This document shows, piece after piece, positions 7,674-15,754 of a DNA stretch of 24,752 nucleotides. Within the stretch, counting starts at the first letter, position 1, and every line of letters starts with the position of its first letter. Below the pieces are notes generated by a model that saw nothing but the letters and a program-made list of their open reading frames with translations, did no database searches and was not told the DNA's origin. This DNA comes from M55B129 sp034189085 (GTDB lineage Bacteria; Bacillota; Dethiobacteria; DTU022), in the NCBI GenBank assembly GCA_034189085.1, contig JAXHVH010000037.1, positions 1 through 24,752 of the forward strand, in the 5' to 3' direction. The translations under genes were made by a program, and so were the position numbers.

Positions 7674-7976
7674 ATGTTACTGACGACTACTGATCTGAAA
7701 GTTGAGTACGAAGTGCTTGGTATCGTTCGGGGCAACCGGGTTAAGGCTGCTCATGTGGGCCGGGATATTATGGCTGGCTTAAAAAACCTGGTCGGTGGCG
7801 AGGTGAAAGAATATGCTGATCTGATGACCAGCGTGCGCGACTCGGCCGTAGGGGACATGGTTAAGGAAGCGGAAAATGCTGGGGCCAATGCCATAATCGG
7901 CATTCGTTTTGCATCATCACAGATCGCTTCCGGGATGGCCGAAATTCTTGTTTATGGGACGGCCGTTAAAATTTAA
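7674..7976 (+). CDS. YbjQ family (DUF74) protein
   Basis: A small protein of 100 residues in the YbjQ/UPF0145 family. Members form pentamers and are described as putative heavy-metal-binding domains without an established reaction. Family features are the N-terminal EYEVLGIVRGNRVKA, the central GGEVKEYADLM, and NAGANAIIGIRF near 70. The ATG at 7674 has a perfect AAAGGAGG 8 nt upstream, which excludes longer starts at 7632. It stands alone between the decayed ABC operon and the histidine kinase. No terminator is seen after it, so read-through toward the kinase is likely. Confidence 0.85.
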   Translation: MLLTTTDLKVEYEVLGIVRGNRVKAAHVGRDIMAGLKNLVGGEVKEYADLMTSVRDSAVGDMVKEAENAGANAIIGIRFASSQIASGMAEILVYGTAVKI

Positions 7977-8019
7977 TCAAATTGGATGTAGAGTGGAGAT
8001 AAGTTTGGTGTTTTTGAGC

Positions 8020-8127
8020 AGGTGCTGTCAACTCCGGCGTCGAAACAATAAAACAACAGCAAAGAAAAAATCCGGTTGGAATGGGAGTTCTCCTGAATTA
8101 TATCCGGCGCCGGAGGTGACAGCACCT
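8020..8127 (+). promoter_or_regulatory. long inverted repeat sequestering the histidine kinase ribosome binding site
   Basis: The arm at 8020-8042 pairs with 8105-8127: 23 positions, with one A-G mismatch (8031/8116) and one G-U pair (8040/8107), around a 62-nt loop. The right arm contains the whole Shine-Dalgarno sequence GGAGGTGA (8112-8119) and the first base of the TTG start. In a transcript coming from upstream, this stem should block translation. A transcript starting from the candidate promoter in the loop would lack the left arm. Confidence 0.6.
8076..8104 (+). promoter_or_regulatory. candidate internal promoter of the histidine kinase gene
   Basis: TTGGAA (8076-8081) and TATATC (8099-8104) are separated by 17 bp, within the loop of the inverted repeat. 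Each box matches the consensus at 4 of 6 positions. Transcription would begin near 8111, just at the Shine-Dalgarno, leaving a leader of about 15 nt. Confidence 0.35.
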
Positions 8128-9842
8128 TGGGAAAAAAGAATGATCAGAACAGGGAAAAGGAAATCATTAAAAACCCCTCCCACAACAGAATACTCCTTTC
8201 CCTCATTGCCCGCGGTACCTGGGCCAGGGGTGAACTGGCTGAAAGCGTTGCTGAGATAACAGAAGCCTGTTCAGAACTGATCCGGACCGAACGGGTCAGT
8301 ATCTGGTTATACAGCGATGATTATGCCACAATTCGTTGCATTGATCTTTATGAACGGAGCAAGCAAAGGCATTGCAGCGGAGAGGAACTGCCGAGCAGCC
8401 AGTTTCCACTGTACACCGAGAGCCACATCCGCGGTGAAATAGTTGCCACCGCGGATGTTTTTGCCGATCCCCGCACCCGTGACATACCGTCTGAATATTA
8501 CCTGCGCCATAATATCAAATCCCTCCTTGACACGCCGATCCGTTTACATGATCGCATCGGCGGCCTCCTCAGTTTTGCAAGTACCGGTGAACATCGGAAT
8601 TGGACAGAAAATGATGAAAAAACGGCTGCAGCAATGGCGTTAGTTGTTTCACTGGCTGTGGAAGCTGCGGAACGCAACAAAGCTGAACAGGCCATGCGGG
8701 AAAATGAAAAAAAATACCGCAAACTTGCTGAATCAGCGGATGCCATCCTGTGGGAATATGATCTCCAATTAGACCACATGACCTACATTGCTCCCCAGGC
8801 GGAACGAATTCTTGGCTACAGGGCAGCGGAATGGGAAAAGCCCCAATTCTGGAGCAGTCATATTCATCCGGATGACCGCAAATGGGCTGTCAGGCACTGG
8901 TTGGACTGTGTCCACCGGGGCGAAGATTTTACATTTGAATACAGGTTTATCAAGAAGAACGGAGAAATTGCCTGGCTGCGGGATGATGTTATCGTGGAAA
9001 TCGTTGATGACAAGCCGGCCAAAGCACGCGGGTTCATGATTGACATTACTGAGCGCCGCAAGGCTGAAGAAGACCTGAAGGTTCTCAACCAGCAGCTGGA
9101 AGAACGTGTTTATGAACGTACTGCCAGGTTTGAAGAAGTGGTTAGCGAACTGGAATCGTTCACTTATTCTGTTTCTCATGATTTACGAGCCCCCCTGCGA
9201 GTTATTGATGGATTTTCGCAGGTATTGCTGGAGGACCATGCTCATAATCTGAACGAAGAAGCTCGCTGTTTGCTGAATAAGATCCGTTCCAATACAGAGA
9301 AAATGGATCGGCTTATCACAGGACTGCTGGCTCTTTCCCGGGCCACCAGGGTTGAAATTCAGCACAGTGCAGTAGACATGGCTATCCTCGCCCGCTCCGT
9401 TTACGATGAACTGGCTGATGAGAAGATTAGAGAAAGCTTCACTTTTGTTTTGGATTTCCTCCCTACTGCTTCCGGGGATCCCGTTCTCTTAAGGCAGGTC
9501 TGGCAAAACCTCATTTCCAATGCCATCAAATTTACCCGGCCTGTGGAAGAACGTCGCATTGAAATAGGCGGATTCACCGAATACGGCATTAATACCTATT
9601 ACATCAGGGACAGTGGCGTAGGCTTCGATTCCTCCCATGCTGATAAACTTTTTGGTGTTTTTAAAAGGCTCCACGACGAAAAAGATTTTGAAGGGGCCGG
9701 TGTTGGCCTGGCCATCGTTAAACGCATTGTTCAACGCCATGGCGGTGAAGTACGGGCTGAAAGTGAAACAGGCAGGGGCACCACCGTCTATTTCTCTCTT
9801 CCTGCAGTTGACTTGCTTCCCCCAAAGGAGTCCGGCGAATAA
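8127..9842 (+). CDS. GAF-PAS sensor histidine kinase, probably cytoplasmic
   Basis: A two-component sensor kinase of 571 residues with no membrane segments. A GAF domain (about 35-178) is followed by a PAS/PAC domain (about 195-310; PAC ends in RGFMIDITERRKAEE), a short coiled coil (about 312-340), a HisKA domain with H351 in YSVSHDLRAPLR, and a HATPase domain with N465 in LISNAIKF, a G1 box SGVGFD, and GAGVGLAI. The SHDLRAPL H-box and GFSQVLLEDH resemble phytochrome-type kinases, but the GAF has no recognisable chromophore site. Start is TTG 8127, fixed by GGAGGTGA 7 nt upstream. No response regulator gene is adjacent, so it is an orphan here. Confidence 0.9.
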   Translation: MGKKNDQNREKEIIKNPSHNRILLSLIARGTWARGELAESVAEITEACSELIRTERVSIWLYSDDYATIRCIDLYERSKQRHCSGEELPSSQFPLYTESHIRGEIVATADVFADPRTRDIPSEYYLRHNIKSLLDTPIRLHDRIGGLLSFASTGEHRNWTENDEKTAAAMALVVSLAVEAAERNKAEQAMRENEKKYRKLAESADAILWEYDLQLDHMTYIAPQAERILGYRAAEWEKPQFWSSHIHPDDRKWAVRHWLDCVHRGEDFTFEYRFIKKNGEIAWLRDDVIVEIVDDKPAKARGFMIDITERRKAEEDLKVLNQQLEERVYERTARFEEVVSELESFTYSVSHDLRAPLRVIDGFSQVLLEDHAHNLNEEARCLLNKIRSNTEKMDRLITGLLALSRATRVEIQHSAVDMAILARSVYDELADEKIRESFTFVLDFLPTASGDPVLLRQVWQNLISNAIKFTRPVEERRIEIGGFTEYGINTYYIRDSGVGFDSSHADKLFGVFKRLHDEKDFEGAGVGLAIVKRIVQRHGGEVRAESETGRGTTVYFSLPAVDLLPPKESGE

Positions 9843-9941
9843 GATGATAATCATGTTTAAAAGCTTGATTGATTGCCGTTGACCGGTTTGTAGTTATTGC
9901 GGGTGTAAAAAAATTATAAAAAAAAGAGTCAGAAAAGAGGA

Positions 9942-9970
9942 TATTTTATATTAATAACGAATAATATAAT
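9942..9970 (+). promoter_or_regulatory. tentative promoter of the LacI regulator gene
   Basis: A perfect TATAAT (9965-9970) lies in the AT-rich gap of 271 bp between the kinase and the regulator. The -35 position (9942-9947, TATTTT) is poor. Transcription would begin about 27 bp before the operator palindrome. Confidence 0.3.
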
Positions 9971-10003
9971 GCCATTAATTTTAGGTAATTTTTTTAAAAA
10001 CAA

Positions 10004-10023
10004 TTTTGTAAACGTTTACAAAA
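10004..10023. promoter_or_regulatory. perfect 20-bp palindrome, LacI-type or cre operator
   Basis: TTTTGTAAACGTTTACAAAA is a perfect palindrome with the central CG typical of LacI/GalR-family operators. It also fits the CcpA cre consensus (TGWAANCGNTNWCA). It lies 91 bp before the start of a LacI-family gene, so autoregulation is the simplest reading. Catabolite control by CcpA is the alternative. Confidence 0.75.
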
Positions 10024-10113
10024 CAGATGAATCAATTTTCTCTGGCACTAAAAATGGTTTTATGAATAAAGTTGGCATAATCAAAATTTTATGCTGCAGA
10101 AAGGCGGATTACT

Positions 10114-11139
10114 TTGCAACATAAGAAAAAAAAAGGTGGTGTAACTATTAAAGATATTGCTATGGAGGCAGGAATTTCTTACGCCACAGTTTCCAGGGCT
10201 TTAAACAATCGCCCGGGAGTGAAAAAGGCCACCAGATCCAGAGTACTGGAAGTCTCCAAACGGCTTGGTTATTATCCCAATGCTGCCGCGCGAAGCCTGG
10301 TGACCAGCCAGACTCGCGCCCTGGCCCTTGTTATTCCCGACATTACCAACCCTTTTTTCCCGGAAGTAGCCCGAGGAGTTGAAGAAACAGTTTCTAAAGC
10401 GGATTATAACGTTTTTCTTTGCAATACAAACTGGGATGGTCACAAGGAACTCTCTTTTTTAGCTCTCTTTGAAAGCAGGCGGATTGACGGTTTAATTTTG
10501 GCTTCATCGAACGACGACGGAGCGATAGCCGAAAAATTTGCTCAAACTGGTGTCCCCCTGGTGGTTATCAGCAGTTTTGAGAGGGATATAGGTTGTCACC
10601 AGGTGATTGTTGATAATGTGTGGGGAGGTTATTTGGCCGGCAGGCACCTTTTGGAACATGGTTACGATCGGATTGCGTTCATAGGTGGGCTGGCAGGAGC
10701 GCGGGCAACAACGGAACGATTTTCCGGTTTTGAAAAAGCCCTTGCCGGGGCGGGACTGAAAGCAGATCCTGGATTGTGCCTTTATGGATCTTTTACCTGG
10801 GAGTCAGGATACCGCAATGCTCTTAAGCTGCTGGCCCTGGAGCGTCGCCCCAATGCTATTTTCGCAGCCAATGACCTTCTGGCTATGGGAATAATGCAGG
10901 CTGCTGATGAATTGGGGTTGTCAATTTCTGATGATCTTGCACTAATTGGTTTTGACGATATCGGTTTTGCCTCTTATCCACGGATTTGTTTGACGACGAT
11001 AGCCCAGCCGAAGAAAAAGCTGGGTGAAGCTGCTGCGGAAATAATTCTTGCCGATTTGGGCAGTGAGAGAAAGGAGGCAGCAAGAAAAATAGTTCTTACT
11101 CCCGAGCTGGTTATTAGACGAAGCTGCGGCTGTTATTAA
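10114..11139 (+). CDS. LacI family transcriptional regulator
   Basis: A sugar-responsive DNA-binding regulator of 341 residues. The N-terminal helix-turn-helix (TIKDIAMEAGISYATVSRALN, about residues 9-29) and hinge (YYPNAAARSLVT) are followed by a periplasmic-binding-protein-like effector domain (ALALVIPDITNPFF to the end, with AIFAANDLLAMG and LIGFDDIGFA). Start is TTG 10114 with AAGGCGG 6 nt upstream. It is the first gene of the catabolic cluster and the probable local regulator of it, with a perfect operator in front. The 115-bp gap to the next gene has short inverted repeats but no clear terminator, so the cluster may be co-transcribed with it. The effector cannot be predicted. Confidence 0.92.
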   Translation: MQHKKKKGGVTIKDIAMEAGISYATVSRALNNRPGVKKATRSRVLEVSKRLGYYPNAAARSLVTSQTRALALVIPDITNPFFPEVARGVEETVSKADYNVFLCNTNWDGHKELSFLALFESRRIDGLILASSNDDGAIAEKFAQTGVPLVVISSFERDIGCHQVIVDNVWGGYLAGRHLLEHGYDRIAFIGGLAGARATTERFSGFEKALAGAGLKADPGLCLYGSFTWESGYRNALKLLALERRPNAIFAANDLLAMGIMQAADELGLSISDDLALIGFDDIGFASYPRICLTTIAQPKKKLGEAAAEIILADLGSERKEAARKIVLTPELVIRRSCGCY

Positions 11140-11254
11140 TGGTCAGGTTGACAGTCAGGAAAACCTGTTTTACAGCGGTGGACAGGAAAATTATCAGTTG
11201 TTCTCTTTCACAAGGATTGGTGCATGCAATATGATGTCAAGGAGCTGACTCTGT

Positions 11255-12271
11255 TTGAATCAATCAATGATGGCGGCACAGTTTAAGTCTCCCGGTCAGC
11301 TGGCACTGGTTCGCCTGCCACGACCGGAAATCAAAAGTGATGGCGAAGCCCTGATTCGGGTTGAAGCTGCCGGTATCTGCGGTACAGATGTGCAGATCCT
11401 GAAACAGCCACCCGGTCACCCTGCCCGGGCTGGCGTTATTCTTGGGCATGAGTTTGTCGGTTTTGTCGAAAAAATGGGATCGGCCGGCGGACTGATTAAA
11501 ATGGGTGACAGGGTTGTTGTTGATCCAAACATACCCTGTGGTGCCTGTTTGGCATGTCGGAATGGCAGGCCCAACGCTTGCCCGGAAATGACAACCCTTG
11601 GGATTTTCCTTGATGGCGGTTTTGCCTCTTATACAGTTGCTCCTTGCTCTTCCCTCTATAAAATCGCCGCCCATGTTCCTATAGAATGTGCTGTAATGGC
11701 AGAGCCACTGTCCTGTATTCTCAATGCTTATCGAAAAGTAATCCTTCAGCCGGGGGAAGAGGTTGCCGTTTTGGGCGCCGGCCCTATTGGTATTATGTTT
11801 GCCCTTCTGTTTACTGCTGGAGGGGCTGGCAGGGTTGTCCTTACAGATATTTCCTCCAAGCGTCGTGAAACAGCCCGCCGTATCTGTCCTACTGCGACAG
11901 TTCTTGATCCGGGAGAATTGATAGCCCGTTATGATGATTTACCCGGTGCGGATATAGTTGTTGATGCAGCGGGCTGTCTTTTTGGTGAAGCTATGCGGAT
12001 CTGTCGTTCCGGTGGCAGCATTCTACTCTTTGGTCAGAACAAAACAGCTTGTACCAGCATTACCCAGAATGATATCACTCGCCGGGAACTAAAAATTATC
12101 GGCAGCTATATTGCTTGCCACACTTTTCCCGCCGCCATTAAATTGCTGGAAAGCGGCCTGCTGCCTTTGCAAAAATTAATTACCCATAAAGTCCCCCTGT
12201 CCGGGATTGAGGAAGGATTTGCCGCCCTGCGGGATGGTGTGGCCCTTAAAGTGCTGGTGGAGATGAGCTAG
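11255..12271 (+). CDS. zinc-dependent alcohol/polyol dehydrogenase (MDR family)
   Basis: An NAD(P)-dependent medium-chain dehydrogenase of 338 residues, related to sorbitol, threonine and galactitol-phosphate dehydrogenases. Catalytic zinc ligands are C42 (GICGTD) and the GHE motif. The structural zinc site shows four cysteines in CGACLACRNGRPNAC. The Rossmann motif is VLGAGPIG. The TTG start at 11255 has AAGGAG about 10 nt upstream; ATG 11267 or 11270 are alternatives. In this cluster it probably oxidises or reduces a secondary hydroxyl of a sugar, cyclitol or sugar acid. It could provide the first oxidation in the pathway or reduce a keto-acid made later. Exact substrate unknown. Confidence 0.88.
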   Translation: MNQSMMAAQFKSPGQLALVRLPRPEIKSDGEALIRVEAAGICGTDVQILKQPPGHPARAGVILGHEFVGFVEKMGSAGGLIKMGDRVVVDPNIPCGACLACRNGRPNACPEMTTLGIFLDGGFASYTVAPCSSLYKIAAHVPIECAVMAEPLSCILNAYRKVILQPGEEVAVLGAGPIGIMFALLFTAGGAGRVVLTDISSKRRETARRICPTATVLDPGELIARYDDLPGADIVVDAAGCLFGEAMRICRSGGSILLFGQNKTACTSITQNDITRRELKIIGSYIACHTFPAAIKLLESGLLPLQKLITHKVPLSGIEEGFAALRDGVALKVLVEMS

Positions 12272-12314
12272 CAATTACTCAATTGCATCTATACAGCGAG
12301 AAAGAATGATGTAA

Positions 12315-15044
12315 ATGAAATATGGAGCAAAAATAATAGCTGGGATAGCACGGCTGGCGGCAGCGGTCTTAAAAGCCGGGGTCACCCTGGAAAGGCGCTG
12401 TGACCGCCACCGGTCGGCCAGAATTTCTGTACCGGTTTTTACAGAACCGGATGAAACCGTTTATTTCGTTGACGGATACCATGGTGGAATTACTTTCTGG
12501 AACTGGATCATCATTCCCGGCGGTGGAACATGGAAAGTGTATAACTGGCCGGTGGTGGCCGAATCAATTCTGGAACGGCTCAATGACTGTCCTTCACTGG
12601 CTGCCGCTTTTGAAATTGATGCTCATACCTTTTCAGTAATGGCTGTTGAGATGCCTGAAGCGGTAAAAATTCTCAGGCAAACCCTGGCCGGTGGACGTTT
12701 GGAATTGGTCAATGGAACATATGCTCAGCCCCTGGCCGGCATGTTGGATGGTGAATCATATATTCGCCATTTTTATTTCGGTCGGCAGACAATCAGGGAT
12801 GTCCTTGGTATTGATGTGCAAACCTTTGCCGCCCAGGAGCCGTCTTTCTTTCCCCAGTTACCACAAATTCTTGATTCGTTCGGTTATCAGCTGGTGATCC
12901 TGCGAACACACTGGGCTCCTTTCGGTGCCGATCCACCCTTACAGGCTAATCTTTTCTGGTGGGAGGCTCCCGACGGGAGCCGGATCAGGGCGGTTCCCCG
13001 TTATCCCTTTATGCACTATGGAGACAGGGCTCCGGCTGCAGGATCGGCGGAGAATAACCATTCTCCTGAGAAGGTATCCATGCATTACGGCCCAGATGAT
13101 CCCGCTTGTTTCATGGGAGCCCACCTCCGACCGGAAGGCTTTAGCGAATATGATAGCAGGGGATTGCAGCATTTCAAAAAGCTGGCCTATGATCATTCCC
13201 TTAAGCGCCCGTTGTTGACCCGTTTCGAAGATTTTAATGTCCTCTCGGGGGCTCCCCTGAAAGGCCTCTGTCGCCTGGCCACTTCCGGTGAAGTCCGTTT
13301 TGTAACCCCCGGGAAGTATCTGGAGTCCCTCTCTGCCGGCCGAGAACCCGCTTTCCCCTCGGTCGAGGCAGTTTTCGACAGTGATGATTTTCCCTCTTAT
13401 TACCCCTATGGCCTGATGGGAGATGTTCCCCTCCGGGCAACCCAGCACGCTGCCGCCCGGCTCCTGGAAGCCGAACGGCTTGATGCCCTTGCTTTTATGA
13501 ATTGTGGAGAAGGCATAGCCAAAGCGGTTGAGCTTGAGGAAGCCTGGAAAAGTCTTCTCCAATCGCAGCATCATGATTTGCATCTCTGCAGTCCCTGGTA
13601 TTCCCTATCCCATGATATGCCAATGGGTGAAGTAGCCGGTAAGCTTGCTGCCGCCTCTGCAGATAAAGCCAGGGAAATTACGGCCAGTTCCCTCGCGGCT
13701 ATCACCGGAGCGCGCCTGTTGGATGAAGGCGAGGCAATTCCTGAAAAGGGTGGCTGCGTAGTCTTTAATTCCCTGCCTTACCGGCGTTGTGAGACGATTA
13801 CTGTTCCTCTGGCCGGGAGTTTGAAAGCAGCGGTGGCTCGAAAATTTTTTGTCGAAGGGATAGAAACGGCTGCCCAGATTGTCAGGCGGGAAAACGGCAG
13901 CCACCTAATCTGTGTTCTTGATTTGCCCCCATTTGCCGGAAAAACAATTACCTGTGGAATGGAAGAAGGCACTTCATCCGAGGACCGTTCGCACCCAATA
14001 AAAGTGGAAGAAGAAGTGGTTTTAACCAATAGATATTACCATGCCCGGCTCTCTCTGGAGGGGGAACTGTTGCTGGAAGAAAAAGCAGAAGGCCATACTG
14101 TTAAGGGAGGTTACCTGACAGTTTTTTCTGCGGGGCGGATGTATGATTCCCGCCGGCAAAAATCCGTTCTTTACAAGCTCTCATCCGGTTCGGTGGCCGA
14201 TATTTACTCATTGCGGGGCAGAGTAGGAGATATAGATTTCCAGGAGGAGATTATTTTTTACCGGGTCTTGCCCAGGGTTGAAGTAACTGTAGCCCTCGAT
14301 TGCAGGGAAGGCCTTAATTTCGGCCCCCAAAAAGAGGAATCAAGCACCGGCCGTGCTTACTATATGCAGAATGAAAAGAAACTGAACCTGAATTTTAATT
14401 TCTCCCCCGCGGCAGCGGTTCTCACAGGCGGCACTTTTGTGGTGGAGCAGCGAAAAATAGTCGATTTTAATGCCTTCGGATTTGTTTCTCCGGCCGGCGG
14501 CAGCAAGAAAGGATGGTCCCTCCTCAGGCCGGGATCTTTCGGCTGCCGGTGGAAGGCGGAACAGGGCCTTCTGCAGACAGTTCTTGCCTGGGCTCCCGGC
14601 GAATGGCTTTATGCCAGTGACGATTCAATTCGCGCAGGTGGTTCCCGTTATACCAAACTGAAAGGAAAGCACACTTACCGCTGTGCTCTGCATTATAGTC
14701 CCACTTCTGCAGAAGAACTGGTTAAAACGTCTGTTTCCTTTGCTGAACCTTTTCTACCTGGTATGGTGGTTCAGGAACAGCAGCAGCTGAAAAATTGTGC
14801 TGCAAGTGATTTTTTGACTTCTTCTTTGCCCCGCCCTTTTATTACCGCCCTGTTCAGGGAAGAAGATGGGATTTACCTGCGCCTGTGCAATTATTCTTCT
14901 GCCGATAAAGAAGTTTCATTTTCGGATAGCAACTTGCTGGTTCGCCCGGTAAATATGGACCTGAAAGCGTCAGGAGAGCCCGGGGCAGAATTAATCCTGC
15001 CTCCGGGCAGAATCCAGACAGTGCAAATTATACATGAGGAGTGA
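12315..15044 (+). CDS. GH38-like glycoside hydrolase with non-canonical active site
   Basis: A large protein of 909 residues related to glycoside hydrolase family 38 (alpha-mannosidase). The N-terminal (beta/alpha) domain (about 45-350) shows FVDGYHGG (from 51), FEIDAHTFS (99-107), a GRLELVNGTYAQP block and QEPSFFPQLPQIL (from Q174). A middle helical part and a beta-rich C-terminal half (about 480-909) follow, as in GH38. The classical HxHxD opening is replaced by DGYHGG. Where GH38 has its nucleophile Asp (DxFGxxxQLPQ), this protein has Q174-E175. I recall an uncharacterised GH38-related subgroup with the same DGYHGG and QEP blocks. No signal peptide is seen, so it probably acts in the cytoplasm. 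The ribosome binding site is weak. Confidence 0.75.
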   Translation: MKYGAKIIAGIARLAAAVLKAGVTLERRCDRHRSARISVPVFTEPDETVYFVDGYHGGITFWNWIIIPGGGTWKVYNWPVVAESILERLNDCPSLAAAFEIDAHTFSVMAVEMPEAVKILRQTLAGGRLELVNGTYAQPLAGMLDGESYIRHFYFGRQTIRDVLGIDVQTFAAQEPSFFPQLPQILDSFGYQLVILRTHWAPFGADPPLQANLFWWEAPDGSRIRAVPRYPFMHYGDRAPAAGSAENNHSPEKVSMHYGPDDPACFMGAHLRPEGFSEYDSRGLQHFKKLAYDHSLKRPLLTRFEDFNVLSGAPLKGLCRLATSGEVRFVTPGKYLESLSAGREPAFPSVEAVFDSDDFPSYYPYGLMGDVPLRATQHAAARLLEAERLDALAFMNCGEGIAKAVELEEAWKSLLQSQHHDLHLCSPWYSLSHDMPMGEVAGKLAAASADKAREITASSLAAITGARLLDEGEAIPEKGGCVVFNSLPYRRCETITVPLAGSLKAAVARKFFVEGIETAAQIVRRENGSHLICVLDLPPFAGKTITCGMEEGTSSEDRSHPIKVEEEVVLTNRYYHARLSLEGELLLEEKAEGHTVKGGYLTVFSAGRMYDSRRQKSVLYKLSSGSVADIYSLRGRVGDIDFQEEIIFYRVLPRVEVTVALDCREGLNFGPQKEESSTGRAYYMQNEKKLNLNFNFSPAAAVLTGGTFVVEQRKIVDFNAFGFVSPAGGSKKGWSLLRPGSFGCRWKAEQGLLQTVLAWAPGEWLYASDDSIRAGGSRYTKLKGKHTYRCALHYSPTSAEELVKTSVSFAEPFLPGMVVQEQQQLKNCAASDFLTSSLPRPFITALFREEDGIYLRLCNYSSADKEVSFSDSNLLVRPVNMDLKASGEPGAELILPPGRIQTVQIIHEE

Positions 15045-15049
15045 TCAGT

Positions 15050-15754
15050 ATGCTTTTCTCAGCAGAGGAAATTTTCCAGATCTGCCGGAGCCTGGAGAAG
15101 CTCTATACCCCGGCCGTCTCCGATTCTCTTGATGAACTTGGTTTTTTCGAAGCAGCCCTGGAAGCCGGATTTAACACAATCATTTATGATCGGGCTGTTG
15201 CCGGTCCCGCTTTTACAATTGAGGAAAACGAGGCCGATTCATCGATGCCGCGGCATCTTTCCGACATGGATCCATCATTTGTAACCGGAATCCTGGAAGC
15301 GGTTTTTGAGAATGTTCCCCGGGGGGCAATGATGGTTATTACTACCAATGGTTTTTATGGTTCCGGAGCCTTCGGTGAGTTGATGGGGACCACTGCCCGC
15401 TACTACTGCGGTTCTGTTGGAGCGGTGGTCGATGGCCCGATTCGTGATATTCCCCGTCTTCTGGAAATAGATTATCCGGTCTGGGCCCGGGGCAATATCC
15501 CCACAGACTCCGTTGGCCGGGCCCAGCTGAGTGGAGTAAATCAGACCATTGATTGTGGTGGAATCAAAGTAAGACCGGGTGATATAGTCTTCGCCGATCG
15601 AGACGGGGTGGTGGTTATTCCAGTTAATGAAGTAGATGTGAGGCGAGTGCTAAAACTGTCCGAAGAAAGAGTCCACGATGAGCGCCGCTCCCGGCAGGAG
15701 ATCAGGGAAGGGCGTTCCCTGAAGGAAGTGTATGAAAAATATGGGCGGCTTTAA
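15050..15754 (+). CDS. RraA-like aldolase/decarboxylase family protein
   Basis: A 234-residue member of the RraA/HMG aldolase family (also annotated as demethylmenaquinone methyltransferase-like). Class II members use Mg and an Arg-Asp pair to cleave or decarboxylate 2-oxo acids. The signature is intact: GELMGTTARYYCGSVGAVVDG followed by PIRD, with D128, R132 and D133. The ATG at 15050 is preferred over GTG 15041 because AGGAG lies 9 nt upstream; the gene starts 6 nt after the GH38 stop. Its 3' end overlaps the LarA-like gene by 23 nt, so the three are translationally linked. Likely role: aldol cleavage of a 2-keto-3-deoxy acid to pyruvate (inferred from the adjacent dehydratase). Confidence 0.85.
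   Translation: MLFSAEEIFQICRSLEKLYTPAVSDSLDELGFFEAALEAGFNTIIYDRAVAGPAFTIEENEADSSMPRHLSDMDPSFVTGILEAVFENVPRGAMMVITTNGFYGSGAFGELMGTTARYYCGSVGAVVDGPIRDIPRLLEIDYPVWARGNIPTDSVGRAQLSGVNQTIDCGGIKVRPGDIVFADRDGVVVIPVNEVDVRRVLKLSEERVHDERRSRQEIREGRSLKEVYEKYGRL

Noticed and set aside
7909..8259. A 116-residue plus-strand frame spanning the end of ybjQ and the start of the kinase
   Set aside because: It overlaps two real genes in another frame and crosses the inverted repeat; its composition is not protein-like.
12271..12286. Inverted repeat GCAATT-ACTC-AATTGC after the first zinc dehydrogenase gene
   Set aside because: The stem is only 6 bp, AT-rich and has no T-run, so it is not a convincing terminator.
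12939..13583. A 214-residue minus-strand frame inside the GH38-like gene
   Set aside because: No domain, no start signals, and it is fully covered by the GH38-like coding sequence.
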